Counted from the stretch's first letter, positions 9,890-20,919 are shown. The stretch is DNA of 64,000 nt from Globisporangium splendens (GCA_006386115.1 VFIW01000039.1:124001-188000), one strand, 5' to 3'. A program made the numbers and translations. The notes: generated by a model from the letters alone, not told the origin.

Positions 9890-11510
9890 ACGAGTTGTAC
9901 AGTGCACAGGTCTTCGTGCTGCGAGAGAGAAAAACAAGATCCGATGAGGAGAAGAAGAACTAGTGCCGCAGACTATGCATTTTTGTGAGCGAGGAAGAAG
10001 ATATTTTAGCAACACTGGTTTATCAGATGGAGGCCAATAGCCTGGTGCGAGGGAGGGGAATGGCTGGGAGTAATGAAAGAGATAAGGTTGTACAATAAAA
10101 ACATATCAACGCAAAGCACATCTGAAGTGACGGCGAGGCTGATGCTGTCGCCAAGTACTTCAGCCAATCGGAAGGTACAGGCAAGTTGCTGCAAAGCTAC
10201 CATGCAAAGATGACAACTCAAGTCGTTGTCGACGTAGAAAGATGGTCCCATTGGGCAAGTCGATGATCATGACACAACAGCACACACCGCATCACTACTG
10301 GATCTGGTGGTGAGTGTTCCACTGACTCAGAAATGGCGTTAGACGACCGAAGCTCTGTCTGCCTTTCCGTCAATTGGGTGGAAGACCTCAGACATTCCTC
10401 GTCAAGTTGCTGTGTAACGCAAGCCAAAAGCATCAAGCGCAAAAGCGCAGTGCTGGTCTTGATTTGAAGATGCCGGATGCAAATCGTTGCAGCTGGGGTT
10501 AATAGGTGACGTGCATAGTTGGGTCCACTCACTCTGATAATGGAGCTCCCCATCTCCTCTCACTTGTGCACGAAGAGGGCAAATACGAAGAAAGCAAAGG
10601 AAGAACCGCTGGAATGAAGATGATGCACCCTGTCGATGAATGGTCGGTCAAGTGGCGAAGAGAGTGGGAGGTACGCGAGGGTGAGAAAAGATTCACAACC
10701 GAATGGACGAAGGTGACGATTGGTGGCCCGGACGAGAGACGACTCGAGCGAATCTGACGTTGAATCTTTTGGGGGAGTTGTGCTGAAAATCCAAGTGCTG
10801 CACGTAGAGGAGAAATGGCTGAGGATCCACGGTTGTGACGGTTCACCTGTCCTCACTTTTCGTCTACAGATCTTAAATGGTCATGGAGACACGCAAGACG
10901 ATAGTTGCGTATTGGAAAGGCTCAAGACACACACACACACTCAAGGAGGGACAATCGTCTGACAAAATGCTCAGATCCACCGCAATATTATAACAAGAGA
11001 GCTGCTGTTGACTCGGCAATATTACACGCAGCAATACACTGGACTGCAAACCGATCAAGAGCACAGGAGCAGGTTCTTTGCACTCCACGTTTCTTTTTCC
11101 CAGCCATTGAAGTGCGAGAAAGCCTGCGCTTCGTGGGCTATAGTCACAGTACTTCTGCTTCTGACCCGCACATCCCATCATCGAGTTAATCTCGTCAGTT
11201 TTCTACTCCGTCTGCTACTTTTGACTGGGTGTCGTGCCATTCCTCCTGTCGCGACGATGTGTTTACCCCACCCACTCAAGACGAGTCTGGAGAGCTTCAA
11301 CGAGCGTGCCAATACGAAATCACGACTTACTGCATAACCACACAGTGGCTCCTGTATCCCGTATCTTCCTCCAAGTGGTACATGGCAAGAGCGTGACGCC
11401 GAATGAGACTCGTTCGCCTTGCGTCCCGTCCTTGTTTCAGCAGCCATCACGATTCCTCTCAGCCGCACAAAGCCTCGTCGTCGTCTTCGCTCTCTCTTGC
11501 TCTCCGTCCG
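9890..11510. other. Intergenic, 1.6 kb, with a short (AC)n tract
   Basis: No open frame here has coding character. A short AC dinucleotide tract lies at about 10926-10940. The final part leads into the EEP1 promoter. Confidence 0.6.
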
Positions 11511-11526
11511 CCTCACTTCTCAATTC
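11511..11526 (+). promoter_or_regulatory. Inr/FPR-like core promoter of EEP1
   Basis: CCTCACTTCTCAATTC matches the oomycete consensus at about 13 of 16 positions, roughly 40 nt before the EEP1 ATG at 11566. Confidence 0.6.
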
Positions 11527-11565
11527 GCCTCCGAGTACCCAAGTCTCCCACCACCCCCTCCAAGT

Positions 11566-12636
11566 ATGGTCTCCTTTGCTTCGGTCACCCGCACGCTCGG
11601 TCTCCTCGCCGCCGTCTGCATCTCCACCGTCGAAGCGGATGCCATGAAGTCGGAAGCGACCTTCCTCGCATGCCCAACCGCGCCTGCCACGCCTGGGGAT
11701 CGTCGCAAAGTGAAGACGCAGCTCAAGTTTTCCACGTACAACGCCGAGTTTCTGTTTCTCGAGGGTTACGGAACCCTGGACTGCCCTGGAAGTGGATGCA
11801 AGTGGAAGACTGCCTCGGACGCGCAACAGCACATCATGCAAGTCGCCAAGGTGATTAAATCCCTGGACTCGGACATCATCCAGATGAACGAAGTGGAGGA
11901 CTGCGCTGTTCTCAATGCTGTGATCGTCCAATTGGAGTTGCTTGGCGATGCCACGTACAAGCCGTACCTCGTTCGCGGCACGGACACTGCCACGGGTCAG
12001 AACTCGGCTCTTCTCACGCGTGTCGATCCTTCGGTGGACTTGAAGCGTTCGAGCGAAGCTGCGAGCATCCCTGTGAGCGGCTCCACCTGTCCAAAGGTAT
12101 CGGGTGCCTCGGCTTCCAAGTCTGTGTCCAAGCACTTCTACACGTCCTTCAACGTGCCTGGGTTCTCCAAGCCCATCACTTTGGTCGGCGCGCACTTGCT
12201 CGCGAACCCTCAGGACAAGGTCCGCTGCTTTGAGCGCGAAGCTCAGGCGTCAGTGCTGTCGAAGTTGGCGAACGCCGCCATCTTGAACGGCCACCATGCC
12301 ATCATCTCGGGCGACTTGAACGATTTCTCCGCCACTGTCCCGGACAAGAACAGCAACAAGCCGATCAGTAACGTGCTCGGTCTCTTGACGGGCACCTCGA
12401 TGACTCAGGTCGCCGCGAACGCACCTCAGGAGACTCGTTTCACGCAATGGTGGGACAAGAACAACGACTGCGAGTTTGTGAACACGGAAGTGAGCTCGCT
12501 CGACCACGTGCTCGTGTCCAAGTCGCTCGCGTCCAGTGTGTCGAACGTGAGCTTCGGCAACACGCTGTACCAGGCCTCGTGCGGTGGCTTCAACAGTGAC
12601 CACTACCCGATCACCATCACGATCGACGCCGTTTGA
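11566..12636 (+). CDS. Secreted endonuclease/exonuclease/phosphatase-fold protein, copy 1 (EEP1)
   Basis: The protein has 356 residues from one exon. Residues 1-25 form a signal peptide. The EEP catalytic scaffold is complete: N and E in STYNAEFLFLEG, the metal-binding glutamate in QMNEVEDC, the DTATGQNSALLTR strand, the Asp/Asn pair in SGDLNDFSA, SLDHVLVSKS, and the final NSDHYPI Asp-His pair. Family members hydrolyse phosphodiester bonds, and the closest general resemblance is to secreted bacterial and eukaryotic nucleases of the ExeM/NucH-like branch. The substrate cannot be told from sequence. This is the most divergent of the four copies; it differs throughout from EEP2-4 and has the longer N terminus (DAMKSEATFLACP). 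The start at 11566 fits both the signal peptide and the core promoter just upstream. Copies EEP2-4 follow within 10 kb. Confidence 0.88.
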   Translation: MVSFASVTRTLGLLAAVCISTVEADAMKSEATFLACPTAPATPGDRRKVKTQLKFSTYNAEFLFLEGYGTLDCPGSGCKWKTASDAQQHIMQVAKVIKSLDSDIIQMNEVEDCAVLNAVIVQLELLGDATYKPYLVRGTDTATGQNSALLTRVDPSVDLKRSSEAASIPVSGSTCPKVSGASASKSVSKHFYTSFNVPGFSKPITLVGAHLLANPQDKVRCFEREAQASVLSKLANAAILNGHHAIISGDLNDFSATVPDKNSNKPISNVLGLLTGTSMTQVAANAPQETRFTQWWDKNNDCEFVNTEVSSLDHVLVSKSLASSVSNVSFGNTLYQASCGGFNSDHYPITITIDAV

Positions 12637-13074
12637 GAAGGCTCTTTGTCAACACGCGAGTAAACACGCACTAGGCTACAAAGTAACAGGCTCAATGACA
12701 CAGTTAGAGAGAAATTCCATCTTGCTCGGCTTGCACTGCCATTGACAGCGGATTGCTGACCTTGCGACGAGTCTATTTTCCTTGTCGCCAGAGTTTTCGC
12801 CACGAAAACGACGAAGCTGAGAAGAACGTGAACGTTAGAAGCTCGCCATTTTATTGAGTTAGATCGGAAGTCGTCTGCGGCAACAGCAAGCTCGTCAAGT
12901 CACAAAGAAAAGCTTTTCATTCCAATTTGTTAAAGCTCGCCACGAAGAAACACAAGCGACTTCAAATTCACATCGAGAGAGCAGCGGATACAAAATGACA
13001 ACGCCACTTACAAGGAGAAAAAGCGCGAACCAGACACGGCCCAAACAAGACCCATGCAGTAGAGCTATGGGTAC
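12637..13074. other. Convergent intergenic region between EEP1 and EEP2
   Basis: This is the shared 3' flank of two genes pointing at each other (EEP1 on +, EEP2 on -). It is A/T-richer than its surroundings and holds no coding frame. The 3' flanks of EEP2 and EEP3 are unlike each other although their coding regions are nearly identical. Confidence 0.6.
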
Positions 13075-14127
13075 TTAAACGGCCTTGATCGTGATGGTGA
13101 CCGGGTAGTGGTCGCTGTTCAGCCCCGAGCACGACGTCGTGTACAAGTTGTTGTTGAACACCGTGCTCGTCACACTCGACGACAGCGACTTGGAAACGAG
13201 GATGTGGTCCAGCGAGCTCACCTCGGTCGTCGAGTATACGCAGTCGTTGTTCTCGTCGTACCACTGCGTGTAGCGCGAGGACTGCGCCGCGTTGGCTGCG
13301 GTCTGCACCATGTTGGCGCCGGTCAAGATGGAGAGCACACCACTGATTGGAGTGTTGTTGTTGCGGTCTGGGACGGTGCTGGACCAGTCGTTCAAGTCAC
13401 CAGAGAGGATAACGTGGTTGCCGTTGAGCACCGCGGCATTGGCGAGACCTGCCAAGACTGTAGCCTGAGCCTCACGCTCGAAGCAACGAGCCTTGTTCTC
13501 CGGGTTCGCGAGCAGGTGCGCACCAATGACCGTGATTGGCTTAGAGAAGCCAGGCACGTTGAACGTCGTGTAGAAGTGCTTGGACACGCTCTTGGTGCTC
13601 GAGAACCCGGACGCGCTTGGGCACTTGGAGCCACTCACGGGGATACTGGCAGCCGTGCTCGAGCGCGCGAGGTCCGTCGATGGGTCCACGCGCGTGAGAA
13701 GACCGACGTTTTGACCCGTGGCAGTGTCAGTTCCGCGCACCAGGTAAGGCTTGTAGGTCGAGTCGCCAAGCGAAACGAGCTGCGTGATCAGCGTGTTCAA
13801 GATGGTGCAATCCTCGACTTCAGTCAACTGAATGATATCCGAGCCCAAAGACTTGATGATCTTGGCCACCTGCACGATGTGGTTTTGCGCTTCCGTCGTA
13901 GTCGTCCACTTGCAATCGGCGCCAGGACAGTCCAAGGCACCAAGGTTTTGCATGAAGAGGAACTCGGTGTTGTACGTCGAGTACTTGAGCTGGGTCTTGT
14001 CAGTCCGGCGATCACCCTTGGTGGCTGGCGCCGTGGCACAGGCGAGGAACGCCGCGTCGGACTCAACAGCAAGGAACGCGGACGCGAGGACAGCAGCAGC
14101 GCTGACAAAGTATTTAGTGGCGACCAT
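13075..14127 (-). CDS. Secreted EEP-fold nuclease-like protein, copy 2 (EEP2)
   Basis: The protein has 350 residues, one exon, and a signal peptide at residues 1-25 (MVATKYFVSAAAVLASAFLA). Catalytic-type residues are intact: E103 in QLTEVEDC, D244 and N246 in SGDLNDWS, D307-H308 in SLDHILVS and D339-H340 in NSDHYPV. The first half matches EEP3 at every residue up to DPSTDLARS. It then switches: STAASIPV and QATVLAGLANAAV agree with EEP4, while KHFYTTFNVPGF and CSGLNSDHYP are its own. It is the only copy on the minus strand and forms an inverted pair with EEP3. The ATG at 14127 was chosen over an in-frame TTG further upstream because EEP3 starts at the same residue and a near-perfect core promoter lies 34-50 nt away. 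Confidence 0.9.
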   Translation of the reverse strand: MVATKYFVSAAAVLASAFLAVESDAAFLACATAPATKGDRRTDKTQLKYSTYNTEFLFMQNLGALDCPGADCKWTTTTEAQNHIVQVAKIIKSLGSDIIQLTEVEDCTILNTLITQLVSLGDSTYKPYLVRGTDTATGQNVGLLTRVDPSTDLARSSTAASIPVSGSKCPSASGFSSTKSVSKHFYTTFNVPGFSKPITVIGAHLLANPENKARCFEREAQATVLAGLANAAVLNGNHVILSGDLNDWSSTVPDRNNNTPISGVLSILTGANMVQTAANAAQSSRYTQWYDENNDCVYSTTEVSSLDHILVSKSLSSSVTSTVFNNNLYTTSCSGLNSDHYPVTITIKAV

Positions 14128-14160
14128 TGTTTGTGCCAAAGGTTGGAATCACAAGACAGC

Positions 14161-14176
14161 AAATTGAAGAATGAGG
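14161..14176 (-). promoter_or_regulatory. Inr/FPR core promoter of EEP2
   Basis: Read on the minus strand, CCTCATTCTTCAATTT matches the oomycete consensus GCTCATTYYNCAWTTT at 15 of 16 positions. This is the best match in the window, and the EEP2 ATG is 34 nt downstream. Confidence 0.75.
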
Positions 14177-14181
14177 CGGAC

Positions 14182-14240
14182 TGAGAAGCAACCGCTTGCA
14201 GTACAAGCGGCTGCTTCTCAGATCTACAGGTTGTAGATCT
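14182..14240. repeat. Two adjacent perfect or near-perfect hairpins upstream of EEP2
   Basis: The first inverted repeat (14182-14220) has 17-nt arms with one mismatch, TGAGAAGCAACCGCTTG against CAAGCGGCTGCTTCTCA, around a 5-nt loop. The second (14220-14240) has perfect 9-nt arms, AGATCTACA and TGTAGATCT, around a 3-nt loop. They sit directly upstream of the EEP2 core promoter and are absent before the other EEP copies. Confidence 0.7.
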
Positions 14241-16609
14241 CGTTAGAGGACGTTGGGGGCAGCAGTTCACTGCGACAGAGACGGTCACCAACATAACGAT
14301 TGGTAGGCATCGTGCTACTAATTAATCTCCCTGGAGATGGATGAAGTGCATTCATGTCTACTGTAGGCACGGCTCTGCACATGCTGATGGACACCTCGCC
14401 AATCCATCACCAGGATCTTGGAATCTTGCAATATCGCTACCCATCAAGGATCCCCCGATGCGCATCTCTCGAGATTCGATTCGCGCGTCAACACACACAT
14501 GCAAACCCAGACTCGCGTGCAGAGTTCAACTAGGGACTGCGAGCTTTCTCCGACAAAGACGACGGTATAAAACTGTTCTATGACAGAAACTCTGTTTTGG
14601 TGTGTTCGCATCTGAGAAACGAAGAGGTCATCGATCTTTTGCCTCAATGTTCGTCTGCGAAGCAACTTGCTTTTTCTTCAGTACAGCAACGTGAAGGGCA
14701 GTGAGGTTGCTAATTCGCATTCGCGTGAACTATGCGAGATGATTCGGTAGATGGAGCTGAATGCCTGGCGCATGGAACACTCGTTGGAGCGATGCAGTGT
14801 GTACTTGTGATTTTGTGCACATGCAGAAGCTCGAGTGAGCGAGCGTGACAGAAGCGGATACTCATGACTCGCTTTGAAGATTCGCTGAGGTTTCTGGTTC
14901 TGTTAGCAGAACCTTCCAACCTGTGGCGCGTACGCACCGTTCTGTCCGATGAAAGATATCCTAGGCTTGCGCAAAACAGAAGCGCCCAACTCACTTGACC
15001 CAAGGCTACAATTGCGCTGGACAGGCGAGTGCAGACGGATGCCTCGGGGTCATGATGTCAATCAGCAATCGCTGTAGCCAGCCGAGAAGAGGCTCCTGTA
15101 GTCAGAATGGGTGGTGGGCAGAATCAGTGCTGGCCGCATCGCATCGCACACATCAAATGCAAATCGCAGTCGTAATCAGATCTCGAGTGCGGTGGATCTT
15201 CTGAGATGCGTCATGTGACTTTGTTGAAGTCAGATGGGGAACCGTGATTCTCGCAGCGTCATCGAACTCAAGGGGGATAATTGTCAAGAGAAAGGGCACA
15301 TATCCTCCTGCGTCAATTAATACTGATTGCCATCAACAATATTTCTATCTTTAGGAAATATGGTCCTGTGTGTGCGTGATTTTCAATTCGAGTGCTCGGT
15401 TGGCTCTTGTGTTGCTCGCCTTGAGAGTTTGCTTTGCTGTTTGGCCATTCTGAGCACTTTACCACTCGGTTGCACCCGCCCTTGTGTGTGTGGCTGTGAT
15501 TCGTACGTTTGGATACCTGGACAGTCTCTGTCCGCACCCCAGGTGATGACGGTCTTGCTGTGCCGTTGTTGGTGTGGAGATCCGCTTTTTTCGTGTCCCT
15601 TGAGCGCCACACTTTTGTGTCGATGGCCCGTCTGCGTGCCAAGTTGAAGGCGCATCCTACCCACCCATCCGTCCCACTGTCCGCTCCACATCAGCGACTT
15701 CAACGGAGGAATCTGAGCCGTTGAAGTGATACGAATCAGAACTTGGCGCGCAGACTCTTCCTGTACTTATCCTTTCAGATCTCTTCGCTCCAAAGCGGAG
15801 ACAGATTCTCTATCAATTCTGTCAACTATACCCAGCGGTTGCCAGAATTCCATCGGTGCCATCACCACGAAGAATCTCGTCCCGATTGACATGCGTTTGA
15901 ATTCACCATTGCAATGTGATGATGGGGCATGCTCTCGTGCTGAATGTGAAAAAAAAAAAAAAAGAGGAGAGAAAGCTAAACCATCACCGCTTTGTAAACT
16001 CACATGGCAGATTCTTCTTCGTCGCTGCTAGTACGTACTTTGGATCCGAACGCGACGCGCATTCACGAAGCTCGTCGCGTGCTCGAATCTAAGGAGTGCA
16101 CCAGATTCCTCTCTTGCATGCGACCTCAACTTTTTGGCAATAATGCCGTGGCTCAAAGCGTGCATTTGCAACTCGCGTCTATCCGAATGAGGATGGCAGT
16201 AGGCTACAGCATTAGAAGTCCACCATTCAGAAGGATGGATATCTGATGCGTTCTTTAAGTGCCAAATTCGGCTCTTATCTGAGAACACTCGCCATCTGGA
16301 CACCTTCGACCTGACAACGAGTCAATGATCGCTGAACCCATAGAGCTCAGTGTCCCTTCTCAGCGCGCACCACGCCGTATCTGGACAAAGTGTACGCTTT
16401 GGTAGCCTCTGCCAGTTGAAAGGGAGACCTGGCGGTCTTAAACTCGCACAAAAACGCCTCGCTCAGTGTACTCGGTGATGCATACTTGACGGAATCATTT
16501 AGGATCCCAGCTCTTCACCGCATTGGATGGCGTCGGCAGAAACCACCCCAGTCGTTCTGTAGACGGCATCAACGAAGTCCACTCACGTTTCCACTCCATC
16601 GGCCTGCTC
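14241..16609. other. Intergenic, 2.4 kb between EEP2 and EEP3 (divergent)
   Basis: No convincing gene was found. A 15-nt A run lies at about 15949-15963. Small open frames at 15327-15724 and 16004-16246 lack family resemblance and are not called. Confidence 0.55.
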
Positions 16610-16625
16610 TCTCATTATCCGATTT
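16610..16625 (+). promoter_or_regulatory. Inr/FPR-like core promoter of EEP3
   Basis: TCTCATTATCCGATTT matches the consensus at about 13 of 16 positions, about 46 nt before the ATG at 16672. Confidence 0.55.
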
Positions 16626-16671
16626 TCTCTATCGCGACTACAACTTCGGTCCAGCCCTCTCTCACCTCACA

Positions 16672-17724
16672 ATGGTCGCCACTAAATACTTTGTCAGCGC
16701 TGCTGCTGTCCTCGCGTCCGCGTTCCTTGCTGTTGAGTCCGACGCGGCGTTCCTCGCCTGTGCCACGGCGCCAGCCACCAAGGGTGATCGCCGGACTGAC
16801 AAGACCCAGCTCAAGTACTCGACGTACAACACCGAGTTCCTCTTCATGCAAAACCTTGGTGCCTTGGACTGTCCTGGCGCCGATTGCAAGTGGACGACTA
16901 CGACGGAAGCGCAAAACCACATCGTGCAGGTGGCCAAGATCATCAAGTCTTTGGGCTCGGATATCATTCAGTTGACTGAAGTCGAGGATTGCACCATCTT
17001 GAACACGCTGATCACGCAGCTCGTTTCGCTTGGCGACTCGACCTACAAGCCTTACCTGGTGCGCGGAACTGACACTGCCACGGGTCAAAACGTCGGTCTT
17101 CTCACGCGCGTGGACCCATCGACGGACCTCGCGCGCTCCGCTACGGCGCCAAGCATTCCTGTGAGTGGCTCCAAGTGCCCAAGCGCGTCCGGGTTCTCGA
17201 GTACCAAGAGTGTGTCGAAGAACTTCTACACGACGTTCAACGTGGCCGGCTTCTCTAAGCCAATCACGGTCATCGGTGCGCACCTGCTCGCGAACCCTGA
17301 AGACAAAGTGCGCTGCTTTGAGCGTGAAGCTCAAGCAACTGCTCTGGCTGCGTTGGCGAACGCCGCGGTGCTCAACGGCAACCACGTTATCCTCTCTGGT
17401 GACTTGAACGACTGGTCCAGCACCGTCCCAGACCGCAACAACAACACTCCAATCAGTGGTGTGCTCTCCATCTTGACCGGCGCCAACATGGTGCAGACCG
17501 CAGCCAACGCGGCGCAGTCCTCGCGCTACACGCAGTGGTACGACGAGAACAACGACTGCGTATACTCGACGACCGAGGTGAGCTCGCTGGACCACATCCT
17601 CGTTTCCAAGTCGCTGTCGTCGAGTGTGACGAGCACGGTGTTCAACAACAACTTGTACACGACGTCGTGCTCGGGGTACAACAGCGACCACTACCCGGTC
17701 ACCATCACGATCAAGGCCGTTTAA
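16672..17724 (+). CDS. Secreted EEP-fold nuclease-like protein, copy 3 (EEP3)
   Basis: The protein has 350 residues and one exon. Its signal peptide and catalytic positions are the same as in EEP2 (E103, D244, N246, D307-H308, D339-H340). DNA identity with EEP2 is complete over all of the 5' part compared. A central block then differs: ATAPSIPV, NPEDKVRCFE and QATALAALANAAV are private to this copy. KNFYTTFNVAGF and CSGYNSDHYP are shared with EEP4. From about 17370 to the stop the DNA is essentially identical to EEP4. The longer open frame upstream from 16486 is excluded because the core promoter lies inside it and the signal peptide starts at 16672. It is divergent to EEP2, with 2.5 kb between the two start codons. 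Confidence 0.9.
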   Translation: MVATKYFVSAAAVLASAFLAVESDAAFLACATAPATKGDRRTDKTQLKYSTYNTEFLFMQNLGALDCPGADCKWTTTTEAQNHIVQVAKIIKSLGSDIIQLTEVEDCTILNTLITQLVSLGDSTYKPYLVRGTDTATGQNVGLLTRVDPSTDLARSATAPSIPVSGSKCPSASGFSSTKSVSKNFYTTFNVAGFSKPITVIGAHLLANPEDKVRCFEREAQATALAALANAAVLNGNHVILSGDLNDWSSTVPDRNNNTPISGVLSILTGANMVQTAANAAQSSRYTQWYDENNDCVYSTTEVSSLDHILVSKSLSSSVTSTVFNNNLYTTSCSGYNSDHYPVTITIKAV

Positions 17725-18018
17725 GTGTTTGAGCAGTAGACCGACCGCATGTGAGTCCGTGTTTCTCATCCAAAGATCGGTGGAATTCGTTTCTTGAGGT
17801 AGTATGGGCCTACGTGCGTCTAATTGTCTCGGAAATCGACTTGGTTTTGCTCTGCGTTGCGCTGTGTTCGTTTGCCTTGTAGCTTGAAAAAGAGTCGAGG
17901 TGCAGATCAAGTGATGAGCTCCGATTTGGTGAATTGCTTGGGGGTAAATCTCAAAACCAGTACCTCTTGCCATGCGAAATGTCAAAACCAGTACACCTCT
18001 CAAAATCAGTGCTCCATG
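17725..18018. other. 3' flank of EEP3, with short repeated motifs
   Basis: A short motif (AAAACCAGTAC and variants such as AAAATCAGTG) occurs three times at about 17953-18010, immediately before the left end of the inverted-repeat element. No coding frame is present. Confidence 0.45.
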
Positions 18019-19600
18019 GCAGTACCGTAAGTGAGCACCGTAAAAAAGCATCGTAAAAGAGGACAGTGCGAGAATGTATGATAGTACTGTAAAATAGGCT
18101 CACGAGAGACTGACTACAAACTGCATCGCCTGCTCATGGCGAACACTTTGCCGAGTGCAAAAGTTCCATTGCCCGCAAACAAGAGCGTTAACAGAGAGAA
18201 GAGGTTGCCGGAATAGCGCTAAAAGCAGGCGATAGCGCCTACTTCCTCAAATTCAAGCTGTCGAAAAATTCTGACAGTGTACAGTTCGAGGGTTTAGTCA
18301 GCTGATCAGAACGCAATACACTCAGACACCCGCATGTTCTGTTCGTTCGACTCACTCGTACTGCATCTCAGCTCTGCTAAGGCACGACATATGAAGGGCG
18401 TCAGTGCGCCATTGCGCCACTGCCCAAACTCAATACTTTGACTGCCATCCGTTGCATCGTAAAATGTACATTGGAGTTGCGTCCACTTGTTTTTCCAGCA
18501 GCTCATTGATGTGTTGGTTCCATTGCAGCGGTGGTATGCGTTTACAGGGGTACAGTGTTTTATCTTGTTACGCACAGCGCGGCAATTGATTCGAGCCCAT
18601 TCAATTCACTTTTGCTGAAAGAGAGCTGCCCCATCAAGGTGCATGTCATTTTTGGAAACGTTCGGGTGTGCAATAACTCAACGCACATATTACTGTTTCA
18701 CAAGCAACGCGCATCCCACAACATTTCCCTCGCAATCTCCTATTGACGCGTTGCAACTAATGATGCCTTTGACACGCTTGACCTTCGAACAAGTTGCCAG
18801 GAAGTCTATGCGCCATGTATGTTTTCTTGTCCTCTGCTCCACCTCATGCCGCAGCGAACAGCAATTCCACATACACGGGAGGCACAACTCGTTGACACCA
18901 AACGTCAATCCAGTACAGTTATTGTGCATTGAAAAGTTACACATCCCGATAGGATGAACTACACCGTTCACTGCATGTGTGCACAAATAGTGAGAGAGCA
19001 CAATTGGTCTGAGTCACCAACACTGTATGCACGCAAAACCTGTATCATAAATGTAGCGCACTACACTTTCCTGTCCACTTTCATCAACGATTGTAGCAAA
19101 TGCACCTAATGCAGATTCAGATATCAACGCAAAACAAACGCACCATATTTTCCCTGGCGTGGCGTCCTATTAACCATCAACAATCGTGAAATACATGCGC
19201 AGTACATAAACGTCCCAATGTGCATAGCGATGCCACTTTGCTAGCGTATACATGACGCTTTCCTCTTGCTGAAACCATCTTCAATTGCCATTGATATAGT
19301 TTCCGATTAGCACATGCAGGCTCATCTGGACACTAAATGCAGAAAACGGTGCAGCTTCGAGGCAATCTACATCCGCAGCGTCTTTGCAGTGCCAACGTCA
19401 TATGCATTCTTTTGCTGCATAATGTGTGAGGTTTTATCGAAACAACCATCTTTGAGCAGACCATTTTTAGAGCAGTGTTTGACTCGGTGAGTGCTCGCGA
19501 TGATCAGACGACGCGAGTCAGTCTCTTTGTGACCCTATTTTACAGTACTAACACATAGTCTCGTGCTGTCCTCATTTACGGTACTAATTTACGGTACTGC
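18019..19600. mobile_element. Non-autonomous DNA transposon with about 130-bp terminal inverted repeats
   Basis: The left end (18019-18150) begins GCAGTACCGTAA. The right end (19470-19600), read in reverse complement, begins GCAGTACCGTAAATTAGTA. The two share further blocks in the same order: GAGGACAG, TAGTACTGTAAAATAG, GAGACTGACT and a distal GAGTGC-like part. A subterminal motif ACCGTAAA/CGTAAAA recurs three or four times at each end. The 1.3 kb interior has no transposase-like frame, so the element must be moved by proteins encoded elsewhere. No clear target-site duplication could be recognised at the ends I chose, so the superfamily is left open. It sits between EEP3 and EEP4. Confidence 0.78.
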
Positions 19601-20878
19601 AAATGGTTTCGAGATTGACCCATTGCTTGGTTCAGTTGATCGGCTGTTGGCTGACCAGTGAATTTTGGGTAAAAGGGGCATAATGTGGAGAGAAAGCGCA
19701 CAATACCCTTGCTGGGGATGATCCAAAGTTCGATCATCTTCACAACAGCTGGTGCACAGAGAAGAGACGCATATGTTGAAGTGCGAGGAGCTCCTGGATG
19801 ACTTGCTGCGTGTCATCGCGAGTCGCATGGCAGAAATACCAGAGTGTCAAATGCTAATGGCGCAAACTCGAATTCGGTGCATCCGTCCTGACGATCTATT
19901 CGGATTTCATCAAGGTGTGAGTCGGCCATTTGCTCCTTTTGTCGTCGTCTCTGAATGCAAACGCACACCTCTCATATTGCATGTTTTCATCTCCAAACTC
20001 TTCAGTACTGTACACTTGACAGCTCATCCGCGAACGCTGAATGCAAACGCAGAAATCACCACCACCTCGCTTTTCATCACTGCACACGCTTGACAGAATC
20101 GCTGAATGAGGGTCTGGAAGTTGGAGTTCTCTCCCTTTGTAAAGCATGGCACGATGTCAATTCGCTGTGACTGGGAGGATGTTTACTATACATCTACTAC
20201 TGGAGGAGGAGATCAAAGGGGGGAATGGGATTGTCCTGACCACTGCCAGATTCCCCAGAGCGTCTGGACAGCGAGGGTCAGGAGTCAAAGCAATCGAGAA
20301 CATCCTTTGCGAGTTCACCGGATGAAGGGGTTTTAACAAGCCGAAAACCGATGTAGCATGCATCGGGTTTCATGCCAGATGGAGCGATGGTCGTGCTCAT
20401 TCACTTTGTTGCCATGAGTCTCATTAATCTCATCGACCGTAGGAACGTCGTGCAAAAGGGATCGTTCAATCAGCACGAGCTTGTCAGCAGAATTCGTGCC
20501 GAGTGAGTTCCCTCTCCCAGTGAGCGCCTTCAAAAACCGCAAGTGATTTTTCTGTTCATGCACTTTACAACCCCTGGCTGAACGTGTCACGTGGATGTCA
20601 GTTGTTTCTGGAGGCTCCGCCGTTTCAGTGACGTGAACTGTCCGCGTTCGGTGAGTTTGGTTGAGTCTCGCGGTTGGGCGAATGCGCAGCAACCATCTGG
20701 TTAGACTCGTACAAAGACACGGCGGATCACTGCAATAATCTTGACACACCATCATGACAAAGTTGCGTTCGGCCGATCCGCTCGATCCTAATCACAGCTG
20801 CCCTTCCTTCGACAAAGCCCAGATCGCCGTCAAAACGGACGTGGAGCTATTAAAGCAAAGTTCTGCATGCCGATAGCC
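19601..20878. other. Intergenic between the element and EEP4
   Basis: No gene is supported. A 41-codon frame at 20754-20879 (MTKLRSADPLDPNHSC...) has some coding-like composition but no relatives among the other EEP upstream regions and is not called. Confidence 0.5.
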
Positions 20879-20894
20879 ATTCACTCTTCAATTT
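20879..20894 (+). promoter_or_regulatory. Inr/FPR-like core promoter of EEP4
   Basis: ATTCACTCTTCAATTT matches the oomycete consensus at about 13 of 16 positions, including the whole CAATTT FPR-like half. It lies about 25-40 nt before the ATG at 20920. Confidence 0.6.
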
Positions 20895-20919
20895 CCTGTT
20901 TCCAGCGCACTCCAAAATC

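Noticed and set aside
15327..15724. Overlapping small open frames between EEP2 and EEP3
   Set aside because: No conserved motif, and frames of similar length exist in several phases. This is consistent with chance.
16486..16671. N-terminal extension of EEP3 from the first ATG at 16486
   Set aside because: A core promoter lies at 16610-16625 inside it, and the signal peptide begins at 16672, where EEP2 also starts.
20754..20879. Possible 41-residue peptide gene upstream of EEP4
   Set aside because: It is short, without homologues in the other EEP flanks, and it ends in the EEP4 core promoter.
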